Below, one piece after another: positions 11,396-22,964 of a DNA stretch of 64,000 nucleotides. The notes under the pieces are model-generated. The model was not told where the DNA came from. It saw nothing but the letters and a program-made list of their open reading frames with translations, and made no database searches. Each line of letters begins with the position of its first letter. Positions within the stretch are counted from its first letter, which is position 1. The stretch is from Cavia porcellus (taxonomy: Eukaryota > Chordata > Mammalia > Rodentia > Caviidae): positions 1,427,173 through 1,491,172 of the forward strand of contig NW_026947502.1 of the NCBI RefSeq assembly GCF_034190915.1, written 5' to 3'. The translations under genes were made by a program, and so were the position numbers.

Positions 11396-13207
11396 TCACG
11401 CCGTCCGCAGCAGCGCCCGCAGCAGTCTGAGGAGCGCGGCGCGCGCCGCGGCCGGGAGGAAGTGGGCGAGCAGGCCGAGCGTCGCCAGCGCCAGCAACAG
11501 CCAGAGCGCACGCGCGCTCGCGTACAGCGGGGCCAACCTGCAGGCGGCGCCCAGCCTTGGTGCGGCCGCGGGGCGGAGGACGGGGCCCCGCCCACCCGGC
11601 CAGGACACGCCCGCCCGCTGTCCCGGTCCCGCCCACGAGGCCCGCGCCCGCCCGCCCGCCCGCGGTTCCGCGAGCCAAGCTGGCCCTCACCTGAGTTGCG
11701 CGGAGCGCGCGTAACCCCAAAAGTAGCGGAGGCGCGTGAACAGGTAGACCAGGCCGCACAGGGCCGCGGCGCCTGCGAGGGGCGCAGGGTGAGCGCGCGG
11801 GCACGGAGCCCGGCCAGGGCGCGTGCCCTTCCCACCACAAACCTTCGTGGAAGTAGACGCCGGCCACCCACAGCGTGGCGAGAAACAGCGGGAAGTACTC
11901 GCTGCAGTTCACCCTGCGGCGGCGGCGAGGGCTGCGGTTGAGATTCCGGGGAGGGAGAGAGAGAGGGCCCGCTCCGGCCCATCCCGCTCCCCGGCCTCGC
12001 TCCCCCGAGCCTCGGCCTCCCCACCCCCACCCCGGGCGGCCACCGCCTCACTGGGCTCGGTAGACGCGCTCGAACTCGGGCGGGCCGGTCGTGAGCGGCG
12101 GCGACACGCGGTGGGCCCTGCGCGCCCTGATCACCTGCAGGGAGAAGTAGGCTGGGGGGGGGGGAAGCCGGGAGTCAGGGGCCGCCTGTCCGCCCTGTGC
12201 CTCCCCACGCAGCACGCTGGCCCATGTCACCCTGGAAAGGCAGGGTGAGGCCACCTGACTGTTGGGACCTTACTCCCGGGCCATTTGACTTGCAAAACAC
12301 GGCAGCTGCCTGGCCTTTCTGGTGCCCTTCGGACCGATTGCCAGGGCCAGGCAGAGAAGCCGGGGAGGCATTGGCTGTGTCCAGGCTGTGTGGGATCCTG
12401 TCCGGCTCCCCCAGCCCCGAAAAGTACCCTGTCCCCCCAGCCCACAAGGTGGCAGTTCGATGCTTCCAACTGAGCCCAGGGCAGGTGCAGAGGTAGCCTG
12501 GTCTGCGGGCCCACACCCAGCCCTGGCCCTGTCTCCCAGGCACCCGGTGCCAGGTGCCCTGTAAACCCGCCTGCGCCCATGTACCCGGTGGGAGCCCTGC
12601 AAGAGCAGGGTCCAGCCAGCCTCTGGCGAGTTGGAGGTCCTGAGGTCAGGCCTCTGCCGGCCACACACTCAGGAACTGTTGCGCCCCATGTCCTGGGGCC
12701 AGACTGAGAAAAGAATGGAGCAGATACCATCCCTGGCCCCCGTGTGGGAGGCCGGCAGGCAGTCGGGTATCCTGCGGGGAGGCTGGCAAGGATGGCCCCT
12801 CTACAGCTGCATCTAGAGCCCCAGCTGCTGCAGGCTTCTCTGCTGGCCTCAAGGCCACCGCCCTCAGGGCCACACCAGACACCTGGCACACCAAGGCAGT
12901 GCTGTGTCCAAACTCCTCCCGGGCGGGACATCCTCTTAGCCTTGCTTCCTACCCAGAGTGCCACTGTGTGCCTGCAGCCAGACATCCAGGGTCTCCCTAC
13001 CTCCACCCCTCCATGCCCAGGTCCCAGCCCTCAGGGGGTCCCCTCAGGCCCTGGAGAGCCAGGGCTCGCCCACCTGGCTCTGCCCACCAATGTCTGTCGC
13101 CAGACCTAGAAAGCAGCATGCAGGTACAGGCATCCAGGAGCCAGCCCACCTTGCAGCAGGACTCCCAGCAGAGTGACTGTAGCCAGGAGAGCCACCTCAT
13201 CCTTCAT
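11396..13207 (-). CDS. LTC4S: Leukotriene C4 synthase
   Basis: MAPEG-family integral membrane enzyme of the nuclear envelope/ER that conjugates glutathione to leukotriene A4 to form leukotriene C4. Minus-strand coding exons: 13207-13150, 12151-12052, 11913-11843, 11772-11691, 11537-11396 (58, 100, 71, 82, 142 nt; 453 nt; 150 residues). The exon sizes match the human gene as I know it. Start MKDEVALL; four hydrophobic segments fit the family fold. Residues assigned to glutathione binding and catalysis in the human enzyme are present: Arg30, Arg51, Asn55, Glu58, Tyr59, Tyr93, Tyr97 and catalytic Arg104. Differences from human as I recall it include Trp at 95 and a Leu/Arg-rich C-terminus ending RALLRTA. 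All introns are GT-AG. Confidence 0.97.
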
Positions 13208-13330
13208 GGTGGTGGGCAGCAGGACTGCTACAGTGCTTATCAGCTCGTCTGCTGCTTCGTGCCAGCCCGGAGAGGAACAGTGGCCTCAGTGCCTTCCCCA
13301 CCCCTTCCCAGTGGAGGGGCGTGACCACTG
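13208..13330 (-). promoter_or_regulatory. LTC4S: Probable LTC4S promoter and 5'UTR
   Basis: Immediately upstream of the LTC4S ATG (CCACCATGA, a good Kozak context) the minus strand is moderately GC-rich, without TATA box or CpG island. The assignment rests on position only; no factor site is clear enough to name. Confidence 0.45.
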
Positions 13331-13792
13331 GGGAGCCCACATAGGCAGGGAGCCTGGCCAGGTCAGGCAGGCGGAAACCAGGGCCGGGACAGCCTGGCCA
13401 CTTCCACCGAGTCCTTCCTGCTCCATCCATGCCTAGGCCTGTGCCAGCCCACTCCAGCCTCGGAGATGTTGACTACTGTGCTCCCCTCACCTGAGTCTTT
13501 AGGCCCTGGTCCCCAGCAGGGCCCTGCTGGCCCTGCAGCTCTGCCTCCATGCTGGGGCTGCTCACAGGCCGTGGGTACCCAGCCCGCTCTGTTTCCTGCC
13601 CCAATCTGGATGTTCTGCTCCAGCTGCACTCTCCTGGCTCCCTTAAGCCTCTGGAGGCCACAAGGCCCTGGTCACATTGGGCCTCGCTGCCACAGGCCAT
13701 GCAGGGAGCTCCTGCCCCTAGGCTTTCTGGCTGATGGGCAGTTCAGCCTGCTGGATGGCTGTGTGAGGCCATCTCTGCTTGCCCACAATGCC

Positions 13793-13965
13793 ACAATTTT
13801 GTGTCATTTGAGATGGGCGTCTCACTACGTAGTTCCAGCTGTTCTGGCACTATGTAGCCCAAGCTAGCCCTGAACTTGTAGCAATCCTCCTGCCTCAGCC
13901 TCCTGAGAGCTGGGATTGCAGGTGTGTGCTGCCTCTCCCAGGCACCACACCGCTTGGTTCAGAAG
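13793..13965 (-). repeat. B1 SINE
   Basis: TTTGAGATGGGCGTCTCAC opening, CCTCCTGCCTCAGCCTCCTG and GCTGGGATTGCAGGTGTG. Confidence 0.75.
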
Positions 13966-15161
13966 AACAGTCATGCCTTTCCAGAGGCTGGGCCCACCTT
14001 GTACACAGGCACAGCAGCCTGGACAGACCTGACTCCCACTGCTTCCCGCCCACTGGGAGACTGGTGAACCCGGCAGCCCAGATGGTAAGGACCTAGAGAG
14101 CAGGAGACTATACAGGGCTCAGAGGCCACCAATGTGATGTGAACCCCTGCCTGCCCTTTCACTGAAGCTAGGCTGAGGCAGGTTCGGGAAGCAGTGGCCA
14201 CGTCCAGATTCTGGCCATACTGTGGCTGGAAAGGCCAGGCAACATCACTGCCCCTGGGGGCCACAAGCGCCCAATTTGCCTGATCACAGTGGGGCTCAGC
14301 CTGTCAGGTGAGGTGACCTCGGCACTCGGCTCCAGAGGCTTGAAGTCAAGCTGGAGATGGGCGAAGGGCATAGTGAAGGGGCAGTGGCCCACAGGGAGAA
14401 GTGAGGCCAGGAGGCAGCGCCGTGGGCTTTCCCTCGGCTCCTTCCCAGAGCTATGCACAAGTGTGTCCATGTCCCAACTGCACAGCCACGGTCTCTGTGC
14501 TGTCTGAGCTCACAGTGGGCCCGGGCGTGTCTGGGTGACTGTGGGACTTCAGCCTTCCTTGTGGCCAAACTCACATTTCCGCCGAGGCCTGCACAGCCTC
14601 CCGGCCAGCCTCACCCTTCTGCCAGGCAGCAGGAAACAGGCTTGACATGAGCAGCTCCGAGGAAGTCCCTGGCAGATGTCCCGGTCCCTCAGTCCTGCCA
14701 GGCTTGGGCGCTCAGGCTGTCAGGAGGGGCCCAAGGCCACCGACACTGGCCACCCCCCTGCATGCTCCTGTTCAGCAAGACACATCAAAAACAGGATGTG
14801 TCCTCAGTGCCCTCGGCCTCTGCATGGCCCCAAAGAAGCTTTTGGATACTAAGCTTATCATAAGGACATCTGCAATACAGAAAGGCCAGCAAAAGCAGCA
14901 GCAGCAGGACACCTCTTTGGCCCTCAGCGTGAAAATACAAATATATAGTAATGCTTCAGAAGAATTTGCTGTTTGTCACTTTGCTCGAAACTTGAGTTGA
15001 AAATCCAATTTAGATCACCTGGGCTGAGAGCAAGTCCCATGTCTCGTCTGGCTGTGGACACCAGGGGGACATAGGGGTGGCTCTGGTGCCTGGGTGCCCT
15101 GGCACAGGGCACTGCACTGTCCTGTGTTCAGACTGTCGCACACTACACTTTTTCTGCACTT

Positions 15162-15254
15162 GAGATTTTTTCTTTGTTTTGGTACTGGCAATTGAATTCA
15201 GGACTTCACACTTGCCAGGCAGACACTTGTGCTGCTAAGCTAAACCCCCAGCCC
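15162..15254 (-). repeat. ID-like SINE with target duplication
   Basis: Decayed body ending AGCTAAACCCCCAGCCC. TCTGCACTT flanks it at 15153-15161 and 15255-15263. Confidence 0.75.
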
Positions 15255-16029
15255 TCTGCACTTTATTGGCAAAAAAATCTCATAACTGTAGCTCCAAAGA
15301 AAGTCAGGGATGCCAGCAGTGCAGCTAAAAGGAAAACTGAGACCCACGATAGCTGAAGAAAGAAATTGCAAAATCTGTTAACAGTCCTGGAAAAATGAAT
15401 TTATCAGTGTAATTTTCGGACCTCAGAACCAGTTGTGCGGCTTCCCATTGATTCTAACGGTCAGTGGTAGAGAGCGAGTGTAAGCACGAGACAGTCAGAG
15501 GCTGAACTAAACTGGGTCAGCAGTTGTACACCAAGGGTGGCTCATTGCCTGGACGGTTCAGCAGGGAAGGAGGACCAGAGAGCTCTGGCTTCGCCTTCGC
15601 CTTGGACATCATCTCCTGGCTCCAGCACAGACTCTTCGGCTTTTGCCTCAGACCCTTCAGACCTCCTCACAGACCCGGGTGGGACTGTGCAGACTCGGCC
15701 TCCGGGTGCAGACTTGCACAGGACACTGGGATGAGCTCCAGACCTCGGATTGAACCCTTCAGCCTCCGGCATGCAGATGCCCTCAGCACACCCCCTCATC
15801 TGATGCTGTGGTGACATCCTAAGCTGAGCTTGTAATTCCTCATCCATTTGTACATCTTGTGTTTTATCTGTTTTTTCCAGTAAAACCCTGATACATATGG
15901 GAAAAACATGTTCGCTTTTCCGGCTTTTTGGCATTTGAACATGAATTTGGAATGAATTGAATTGGACAAACAAGGTGTCACTGCACATGTATTTATTTTG
16001 CAATTACTAGACTTAAAAAAAGAAGTTGA

Positions 16030-16124
16030 GGGGGCTGGGGATTTAGCTCAGCAGTACAAGCACCTGTCTTGCAAGCAAGGCGGTTGTGAGTTCAATCCCC
16101 AGTACCCATTAAAAAAAAAAAAAA
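16030..16124 (+). repeat. ID-like SINE
   Basis: GGGGATTTAGCTCAG head, TTCAATCCCCAGTACC and poly(A). Confidence 0.9.
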
Positions 16125-16273
16125 GTTGAAAAATGGAGCCGGGACTGGTGGCACATGCCTGTAATCCCAGTGAGATAGGACTTCCCTGTTAGATGTCTGA
16201 TACTCAGAGTTCATGTTCCCCAAGCCAAAGAATGAATTCTGAGGAACAGCAGAGATTGAGAGTAGGAAATGCC

Positions 16274-16369
16274 AGGACTGGGGATTTAGCTCAACAGTGT
16301 AAAGCACCTGCCTGGCAAGCATGAGGTTGTGAGTTCAATCCAAAGTACAAAAAAAAAAAAAAAAAAAAG
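16274..16369 (+). repeat. ID-like SINE
   Basis: GGGGATTTAGCTCAACAG head, CCTGCCTGGCAAGCATGAGG and a long poly(A). Confidence 0.85.
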
Positions 16370-16785
16370 AGTAAGAAATACTTATTGAGGGGAGAGATAC
16401 AGCTCCTGAGAGACAGGAGGGGTCCTGAGTGGGTTGCCAAAGAGCTCACTTCACCAGTGGCAAAATCACAAAGTGGTTACAACATAGGTTAAATCTGGGA
16501 TCAATAAGATTGTAAGTACAGCCACTAAGGTAAGATCAACCCACTGGGGAAGCAGGTCATGCAACAAGTATGTATAGCAAGAACAAAGAACTTTGGAGGA
16601 GTTTTAGGAGGGGATGGGTCCAGGGGTCTGGGTCACCAGGGACTGATGTCTATCTAAACTCCACTGAATCCAGGTGTTAGCACTAATCTTATCCCTTGGG
16701 GACACATGGAGGCCTGTTCAATTCTGCTTTTATCTGGAGGCCTGCTCTCCAACAGCTGTGCTTCTGGCCACGGGTATATGTGGGG

Positions 16786-16866
16786 CATTTTTTTCTACCA
16801 GGAATCAAACTCAGGACCTTGCACTTGGCATGCAGGTGCCTGTGTCACTGAGCTATACCCCCAGCC
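16786..16866 (-). repeat. ID-like SINE
   Basis: Reversed, decayed copy ending GAGCTATACCCCCAGCCC. Confidence 0.75.
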
Positions 16867-16885
16867 CAAGTATGATATGATTTCA

Positions 16886-16973
16886 CTTTTTTTTTTTTTT
16901 TTGGTACGGGTGATCGAACTCACAACCTCGTACTTGCCAGGTATTTATGCCACTGAGCTAAAACCCTGGCCCA
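16886..16973 (-). repeat. ID-like SINE
   Basis: Poly(T) then GGTACGGGTGATCGAACTC and a GAGCTAAAACCCTGGCCC end. Confidence 0.85.
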
Positions 16974-17027
16974 ATAAGTTTTCATCTTTTGTATTGATTC
17001 TCTTGAAGGCCTAGCTCTGTCGGATTG

Positions 17028-17147
17028 CCTATAATTTAGCTGTATATAATCCTAGTACTTGGGAGGCTGAGGCAGGAGGATTGTTGTGAGATCAGCCTGG
17101 GCTACACAGTGAGACCCTGTCTCAAAAAAAAAAAAAAAAAAAAAAAT
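17028..17147 (+). repeat. B1 SINE
   Basis: GGGAGGCTGAGGCAGGAGGA, GAGACCCTGTCTC and poly(A). Confidence 0.8.
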
Positions 17148-17276
17148 TGAAAAATATGCAGTTCCCATATACTCTTCATGCAGCTTCCTCTGTTAAAGTA
17201 TTAAATAATACAACCATAGCGCAACTGTCAACTGAGAGATTAACACTGATCTCATATCACCATGCTCTTTTACAAT

Positions 17277-17398
17277 TTTTTTTCTTTCGGTTTCTTGAGT
17301 CAGGGTCTCACTGTGTTGCCCAAGTTGGCCTCTAACTCCAGGTGACCCTCCTACCTTAGCCTCCCGAATGCTGGGATGACAGGCATGTGACACCAGTC
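17277..17398 (-). repeat. B1 SINE
   Basis: T-rich start, GTCAGGGTCTCACTGTGTTG and CCTCCCGAATGCTGGGATGA. Confidence 0.8.
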
Positions 17399-17530
17399 CT
17401 TCCTTCCTCTTTTTGTTCCTTTTTTTTCTCTTTCTCTACCCCATTCCTGTGATTGAACCCCAGGGCCTCTCTCTCTTTTTCTGGGACTGGGGACCCCAGG
17501 GCCATCCCCCTTTGAGACAGGGTCTCAGCT

Positions 17531-17973
17531 TGAGAGACAGCACAATCATCATGGAAACAGCTCAAAACTGGCATGCTAAACCATAATGCCTTCCCCTCCC
17601 CTATGGCTTCTTCCTTTCAAAATTCATTGCCAAAGCTCATATGTGTAAAGATTAACCCAATCCCCTGCACTCTCACAAAATAAATCAGCTCCCATCAGTA
17701 CCCAGAGCCCTTCCCCAGTCAGTGGACAGAACCTGTCCTTTGTGTGCAGAGAGCCCCCACAGCCTTCTTTGTGGTGAATCCCTCCAGGTCCTCGTTAAAC
17801 TCTTTCTTACCTATTGCCTCCTCTGTTTAATACTCTGTGCTGCAGGGGCTAGGGATTTAGCTCAGTGGCATAAGTGCCTACTTTGTAAGCACATTGTTGT
17901 GAGTTCAATCCCTGGTACTGACAAAAAAAATTCTGCGCTGCTCTAGATTAAGTACAAACTTTACACTCAATCA
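17531..17973 (+). repeat. 5' LTR of the endogenous retrovirus
   Basis: Starts TGAGAGACAG and ends CACTCAATCA, directly before the primer-binding site. It aligns over its length with the solo LTR at 36808-37169, which supports both boundaries. An ID SINE (17845-17930) is inserted near its 3' end. The left limit could be slightly further out. Confidence 0.8.
17845..17930 (+). repeat. ID-like SINE inside the retroviral 5' LTR
   Basis: Standard head and A tail. It splits the LTR, with TCTGTGCTGC and TCTGCGCTGC as a one-mismatch target duplication; the solo LTR at 36.8 kb lacks it. Confidence 0.85.
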
Positions 17974-17975
17974 AC

Positions 17976-17993
17976 TGGTGCCATGACTCCAGC
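17976..17993 (+). other. Retroviral primer-binding site, tRNA-His type
   Basis: Two bases after the LTR end, TGGTGCCATGACTC matches the complement of the tRNA-His 3' end (TGGTGCCGTGACTC) at 13 of 14 positions; the following bases have decayed. Spacing and identity fit a tRNA-His-primed gamma-like retrovirus. Confidence 0.75.
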
Positions 17994-18199
17994 AATGGAG
18001 GCTGTGCAGCTCCTGGGGGGTCTTCCTCCCCCTTAACACCCCCCCCCCCAGGCTGCAGACCTTTCTCTCTGCTACTCTCTCTGTCTTTCTCTGGGACTGG
18101 GGACTCCACCACCTTGCGGTCTCTAGCCAGCATCCATCACCTAACCCCTTGCCCCCTTTCTACTTCAGGATCCCTGGTTGTGCCTCACTGCAGGGTGAC

Positions 18200-19245
18200 G
18201 GTTCTCTGCTGATTGACGCCTTCCCTTTCCATGGCTCACCTATCGGACTGGATCATGACTGATAATGTTCAATCCTTACCCCACAAAACCAATCCTCTGG
18301 GTTGCCTTCTACAGCACCTAGATACTTTGGGGTTAAAACAGACCTCAGGCCAAAGGTCTATTTTTCTTTGTCAAAAGGCATGGCCTACCTATCCCCTTGA
18401 CAGCCAGAACAATGGCCTGCAGAGAGCACACTTGATGTTATCATGCTGAGACACTCAGACCCCTGCTGCTACGGGAAGGCAAGTGGGGTGAGGTGCCCTA
18501 CACAGTGACCTAACCCAGGTATACAAGGCCCCCCAAATTCTTTTGGCTCACTCAACAGGTCCTCCTCCTTTATCAGCTCACCACAGTGACTCTCCCCGTT
18601 CTGGTTTCTGGCACCCAAAAGCTGAGATACTTCCACCCAGTCAGTCACTACAAGCCATGTGCCACCCCGCTGCTTCTCGTCTTCCTTATCTCAAGGTCAC
18701 ACTCGGAGGACTGCACCTCCTGCCTCATCTGCTTCCTCTCCCAGCACTGTGAGCTCCTCCTCCCTGGACCCAACTCTGCCCTCTCCTCTCTCTCCCCCTG
18801 CCCATCATACCTGATCCCCAGATCCTCCTAAACTCTCGTTTTATTTCCCAGGCAGCACCAAACATTCAGACTAAATGCAAAACATCAGACCTCTCTTACC
18901 TATGGCTTTCCATGTCTTCAACAATAGTAAAAACAACAAAAACAAGATGACAATAAAAAGGTTACATTCCACGATGACCTTAAAAGGGCTGCATTCCAGG
19001 CTAATACTCCAAGGCCAGTTTATGGCCTCAGCAGCTGCAGCTGCAGCGAGCGGCACCCAGGGCTCCAGATGAAACAAGAGGCTGGAGGAAAAACATCCAA
19101 TACCCGCCATGCTTCAAGCGGGACCGAAAAACAACACTAGACACAAGCCTGCTCAGCCCTGTGGCCACAACCAGCTGCAGCCAAGAGGACCACTGGAAAT
19201 GCTACTGCCCTGACCCCCAGGGAGCAAGTAAGTCATCACCTTCCC
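18200..19245 (+). pseudogene. Degenerate retroviral gag
   Basis: Broken reading frames resemble gamma-like Gag of the RTVL-H type. Near 18290-18400 a matrix-like segment reads NPLGCLLQHLDTLGL and AWPTYPLD, and near 18485 GKWGEVPY follows in another frame. A nucleocapsid knuckle remnant (HWKCYCPD) lies near 19195. Several stops and frameshifts make it non-functional. Confidence 0.7.
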
Positions 19246-19389
19246 CCACCCTCACAGGATAGGACACTGCCACCTGGGACTTGTCACCAGCTGATCTGCT
19301 CGACACCACCACCGCTGAAGGGGATCGATGGGGCTTGGGGCCCAAGACCTCTCCAAGGATTCTCTCTCAGCACGCTGAGTCTCGCTGGA

Positions 19390-19635
19390 CGTCTCAGGTA
19401 AAACCTTCTTTCCTTGCTGACATGGAAGCCACCCATAGTGCTCTTCCTGAGTTGTAAGGCCGATGTTCCTGGTCTGCAATCTCCATTGTGGAGGTTGATG
19501 GCCAACGAAGACGACCTCCACAGCCAAAACCTACTCCCTGCAGATTCCAAACCCTTTCCTTACACACAGCTGTCTTATTGTCCCAGCCTGTCCTATACCT
19601 CTTGTTGATAGAAATTCTACTCCAAAAACTCAGTG
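19390..19635 (+). pseudogene. Degenerate retroviral protease
   Basis: A segment around 19400-19450 reads FLADMEATHSALPE where an aspartic protease has its DTGA active-site turn, so the catalytic motif is lost. About 50 codons later EILLQKLSAS fits the usual protease end before reverse transcriptase. Identification rests on motif position between gag and pol. Confidence 0.6.
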
Positions 19636-19689
19636 CCTCTCACACTCTCTCCCTCTCCCCCCCGTCTCACACTCCGACCCCACCGTCAT

Positions 19690-20830
19690 AGCCCCCGACT
19701 CAGCCCTCGCCTGCCTGCTCCCTCATGGACCCTGCAGTCTGAGACACCTGCAGTCCCACTCGTGCCACCCCCATTACCCCGCTGCTAATTCACCTCAGAC
19801 ACCCCTCAGCCTTCCCCTCTGTTCCCAGTACCCAGTGGCCCTAAACATCAACAGGGACTCAAACCTATTACCCGCCCCTTGTTAACTAATGGGTCTCTAA
19901 AAGTCACTCACTCGCCTTATGACACCCTATTCTCCCTGTCCTCAAACCCAGCAGCTCCTATCACCTAATCCAAGATCCCAGAGCCATCATCAGTACAGGA
20001 ACCCAGTTCACCCGGGGGCCAAACCCTCACACTGCGCTGTCTCGTGTTCCTCCACGGACCTCTCACTTTCCTGTGTTAGACTTAAACATACACTTCTCAC
20101 TATTCCCTTACACCCACAATGCCAGACCTTCCCGCGTTTACATGGACGGATTCGGATGCTCCTCAGTCCACTCGACTAACACAGACAGTGCTGCCCCAGG
20201 AATTCACAGACAGCCCTCACTTCTTTAGCCACGCCTCAGCCAGTGATCTAGCACCTATAAATCTACAACCCAGTACCCCCATTCGAGGCACAGATGAGTT
20301 CACAAAGCTTAAGGAGGCCCTGCTTAGAGCCCCTCCACTCACACTCCCTAACCCTCTTCAGCCTTTATTCTGTGCACTACGGCAGGTAAGGACAATGCAG
20401 CGGGAGTGCTGGGACACAGGGAGGGACCTTCCTTCCAGGCGGCAGCGGACCTCTCAAAACAGCCAGACACTACAGTGAGGGGATGGCCTCCCCGCCTTCA
20501 GGCTATCGCAGCGACAGCCCTCCTCCAAAAAGTCCACTTTAGGACAGACATCACAGCCTACTCACCACACCGTCTAGGCCGTCTAATTGCTCACAAGACA
20601 CTCCCAGCTCTGATGGCCCCGCACAGCTACAACAAGCACATCTGACTCTAATACAAGGCCCCACTGTCACAGTCTCAGCCAGCAACACCCTCGATCCACC
20701 ACCCTGCTGCCCGTTCCCACAGCAGACACAGAGACAGGTCCTCCGCACGACTGCACAGATGCTCTCCAGGTAACTCACGCTTCCCCCTCTGCTCCTGCCT
20801 GCAGCCCCTGCAGAACCTCCAGCCCTCCCC
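19690..20830 (+). pseudogene. Degenerate retroviral reverse transcriptase and RNase H region
   Basis: Plus-strand frames keep pieces of reverse transcriptase: PAFTWTDSDAPQS, TVLPQEFTDSPHFF around 20120-20230, then FTKLKEALLRAPPLTLPN near 20300. An RNase H-like stretch follows (20400-20700). The catalytic YXDD part is not seen, so the palm domain is deleted or decayed. Frameshifts separate all blocks. Confidence 0.7.
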
Positions 20831-21014
20831 ATCGCCTGCTCAGTGGACTCCTCTGAGCTTATGTGCGGTAGACGTTTGTCTTACAAAGCTCGCCTCGCCT
20901 TCTGATCTTCCTCCCTTAGTGACCACATTCCGGTTCTCTCGGTCCTCTGACACCTTCTTCCACGATACACAGATCTCTGCCTCCCTCAGCCCTCTGAGGG
21001 ACACACACCAGGCC

Positions 21015-21195
21015 CTCCTTTATCTCCAGGAGACTTAATCTGTATTAAAATTCCTCTTCAACCTAAGAAAAACGGACCTCACCTCGTATACCTTGGGACT
21101 CCAACTGCAGTGAAGGTAGAGAGACTCCCATGCTGGTTTCACATCACCCAAATGAAGAAATGTCATCTGCGGCCCGATAATCTCAACCCCAAACA
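21015..21195 (+). pseudogene. Degenerate retroviral integrase C-terminus
   Basis: An open stretch reads KKNGPHLVYLGTPTAVKVE and CWFHITQMKKCHLRP, the typical C-terminal integrase fold of gamma-like retroviruses. It follows closely on RNase H remnants, so most of the integrase core is deleted. Confidence 0.75.
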
Positions 21196-22547
21196 CATTA
21201 AAGGGACTTTATGGGCCTCATGTCCAGTAGCTCCCACCCATCTCAGATTAGCACAACACAAACGCTAATGCTCTGCTACCTGCCTGGCTTGGGCCTATAT
21301 ATGGCTCTATGCTTCTCCTCTTCCTCACAGGCGCTCTAACACTCTCCCCAAAACACACCATTCTCCAAAGGCTTACAGTTATCACACTCTGCATATTAAT
21401 AATCTTACTGCTTACATTCCTCAGCTGCTTTAGTGAGCATAATAAGTTCCTCCTCTAACTCAATCTATTCCTATACCTAACCCTGCAACACTCAGTCACC
21501 CCAAAATACCAATTCTACCTGACTAAACATGGGAGGGGGCAGTGGGTCCTTCCCATACAAATATTACTCAAGCCAATTAGACTTCAGGACCTCTACTATT
21601 TGATTTCCTTTGGTATGTGCTCACTATTAAACGTTACCACAATGGATAACCCATGTATGCAACCTATGCTCCTCACTTTTACCTCTGTCCTAAAAATCCA
21701 AACTACGCACCATCTTTTGACCATTCTAGTTTCATTGTCCCCACTGGAGATGTGAGTCTGTAGGGTGAGTCCATAGACAAGTCATGATGACTACACCAAC
21801 ACAAACATAACTACCACATGTATTCTGGACAGAGGCCTTACATGTTCACTTAAAATATCCAAAGACATTTCCACTACTTCCTAACAGTCAAACACGGGGC
21901 TTTCACCTGCATGTCACATCTGCCCCAAGCCTGTATTTATAACTCTTCACAAACAACTGCTCCTCAAACTTTTACATCTTTAAATATCTCAGACCCTAGC
22001 TATGACTACCCTATCAACAAAATCTCCGTATGGCACTCTAATAAAACTAAACCAATCTCTATTCCAACAAAAACCTCAAACTAAAATTCTGGGGCCCCTT
22101 ACAATTGCCCCATCACAACTATGGCCTATAGACATAACTTACATATTCAACCCTAACAATTCACAAAATGTTCCTTAGCTAAAAAACCCAACTGCCTACA
22201 AAACGTATATACTAATGACACAAAAAGGCCAATCAGCCTGTCCCTCAACAGGATAATTTTTGTCTGTAGACATGGGGCCTACACACATGTTCCTTTCCTA
22301 TGCAGGGATCATCTACAATGGCTAATAACACCACAGGTCACTTTGCACACTCATTCACAAATCCAACACCTACATGGCCTACCTTGTCACACTATCATAC
22401 GTAGAGTGGCCATAGCACCTACTGTGACTGGGATAAGTATATTTTCTGCCATCGGTCTGGGCACAGGGAGATTAAAAACCAGCCTCACATACTACTATCA
22501 GGTATTACATGACTTAAAAACAGCGATAAAATCAGGCTCACAAAGTG
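21196..22547 (+). pseudogene. Degenerate retroviral env
   Basis: The surface part is scattered over many stops. At 22400-22535 an open stretch (RRVAIAPTVTGISIF, then GLGTGRLKTSLTYYYQ) has the form of the start of the transmembrane subunit with a Gly/Ala-rich fusion-peptide region. An ID SINE cuts it off, and the rest of env and the 3' LTR are missing. It is non-functional. Confidence 0.65.
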
Positions 22548-22636
22548 TTTTTTTTTTAATCAGTACCGGGAATTGAACTCATGACCACACGCTTGCAAGG
22601 CAGGTGCTTATGCCGCTAAGCTAAATCCCCAGCCCC
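22548..22636 (-). repeat. ID-like SINE ending the env remnant
   Basis: Poly(T), CAGTACCGGGAATTGAACTC and a CTAAATCCCCAGCCCC end. Confidence 0.9.
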
Positions 22637-22639
22637 TGG

Positions 22640-22738
22640 TTTTGTTTTTTGACACAGGGTCTCCTTAAGTATCTAGGCTGGCCATGAACTCCCGGAGATC
22701 TTCCTGCCTCAGCCTTTGACACACACCTCCAGGCCAGC
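22640..22738 (-). repeat. B1 SINE
   Basis: TTTGACACAGGGTCTCC opening and TCCTGCCTCAGCC inside; truncated. Confidence 0.65.
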
Positions 22739-22964
22739 TTTTGGCATGTGATGACTTGCCTGTGGCAGCATATAACAACCCATGTTCTGTAACACAGCTG
22801 CCCTGCCCTTTCGACAGCATTTGGGGACAGCAGGGATTCTGTGCTGGTGGCCCCAAGCTCCACTTTGGGCACAGCCTGAAGCTCTTCCCCAGCTTCCATT
22901 CTGTGGGCCCGAAGCACTGAGCAGGAGATGCAGACAGATGACTACAGTCAGTCAGTGAGCAGAT

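Larger units (their letters stand above)
13331..17027. other. Intergenic DNA upstream of LTC4S
   Basis: Mostly unique sequence with one B1 (13793-13965) and five ID elements (15.16-16.97 kb). 13966-15160 is moderately GC-rich, with no gene seen. 15340-16020 includes a 153-codon minus-strand open frame (16003-15542) that I do not recognise. Confidence 0.6.
17531..22547 (+). mobile_element. Decayed class I endogenous retrovirus (5' LTR to env), tRNA-His-primed type
   Basis: A plus-strand provirus with 5' LTR, primer-binding site and remnants of gag, protease, polymerase and envelope in canonical order. It is about 5 kb instead of the usual 8-9 kb and has many stops, frameshifts and internal deletions. 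No 3' LTR is seen: the env remnant ends where an ID SINE begins. The primer site resembles tRNA-His and the gag and pol blocks resemble the HERV-H/RTVL-H group of gamma-like elements. It is inert; no frame is intact. Confidence 0.85.
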
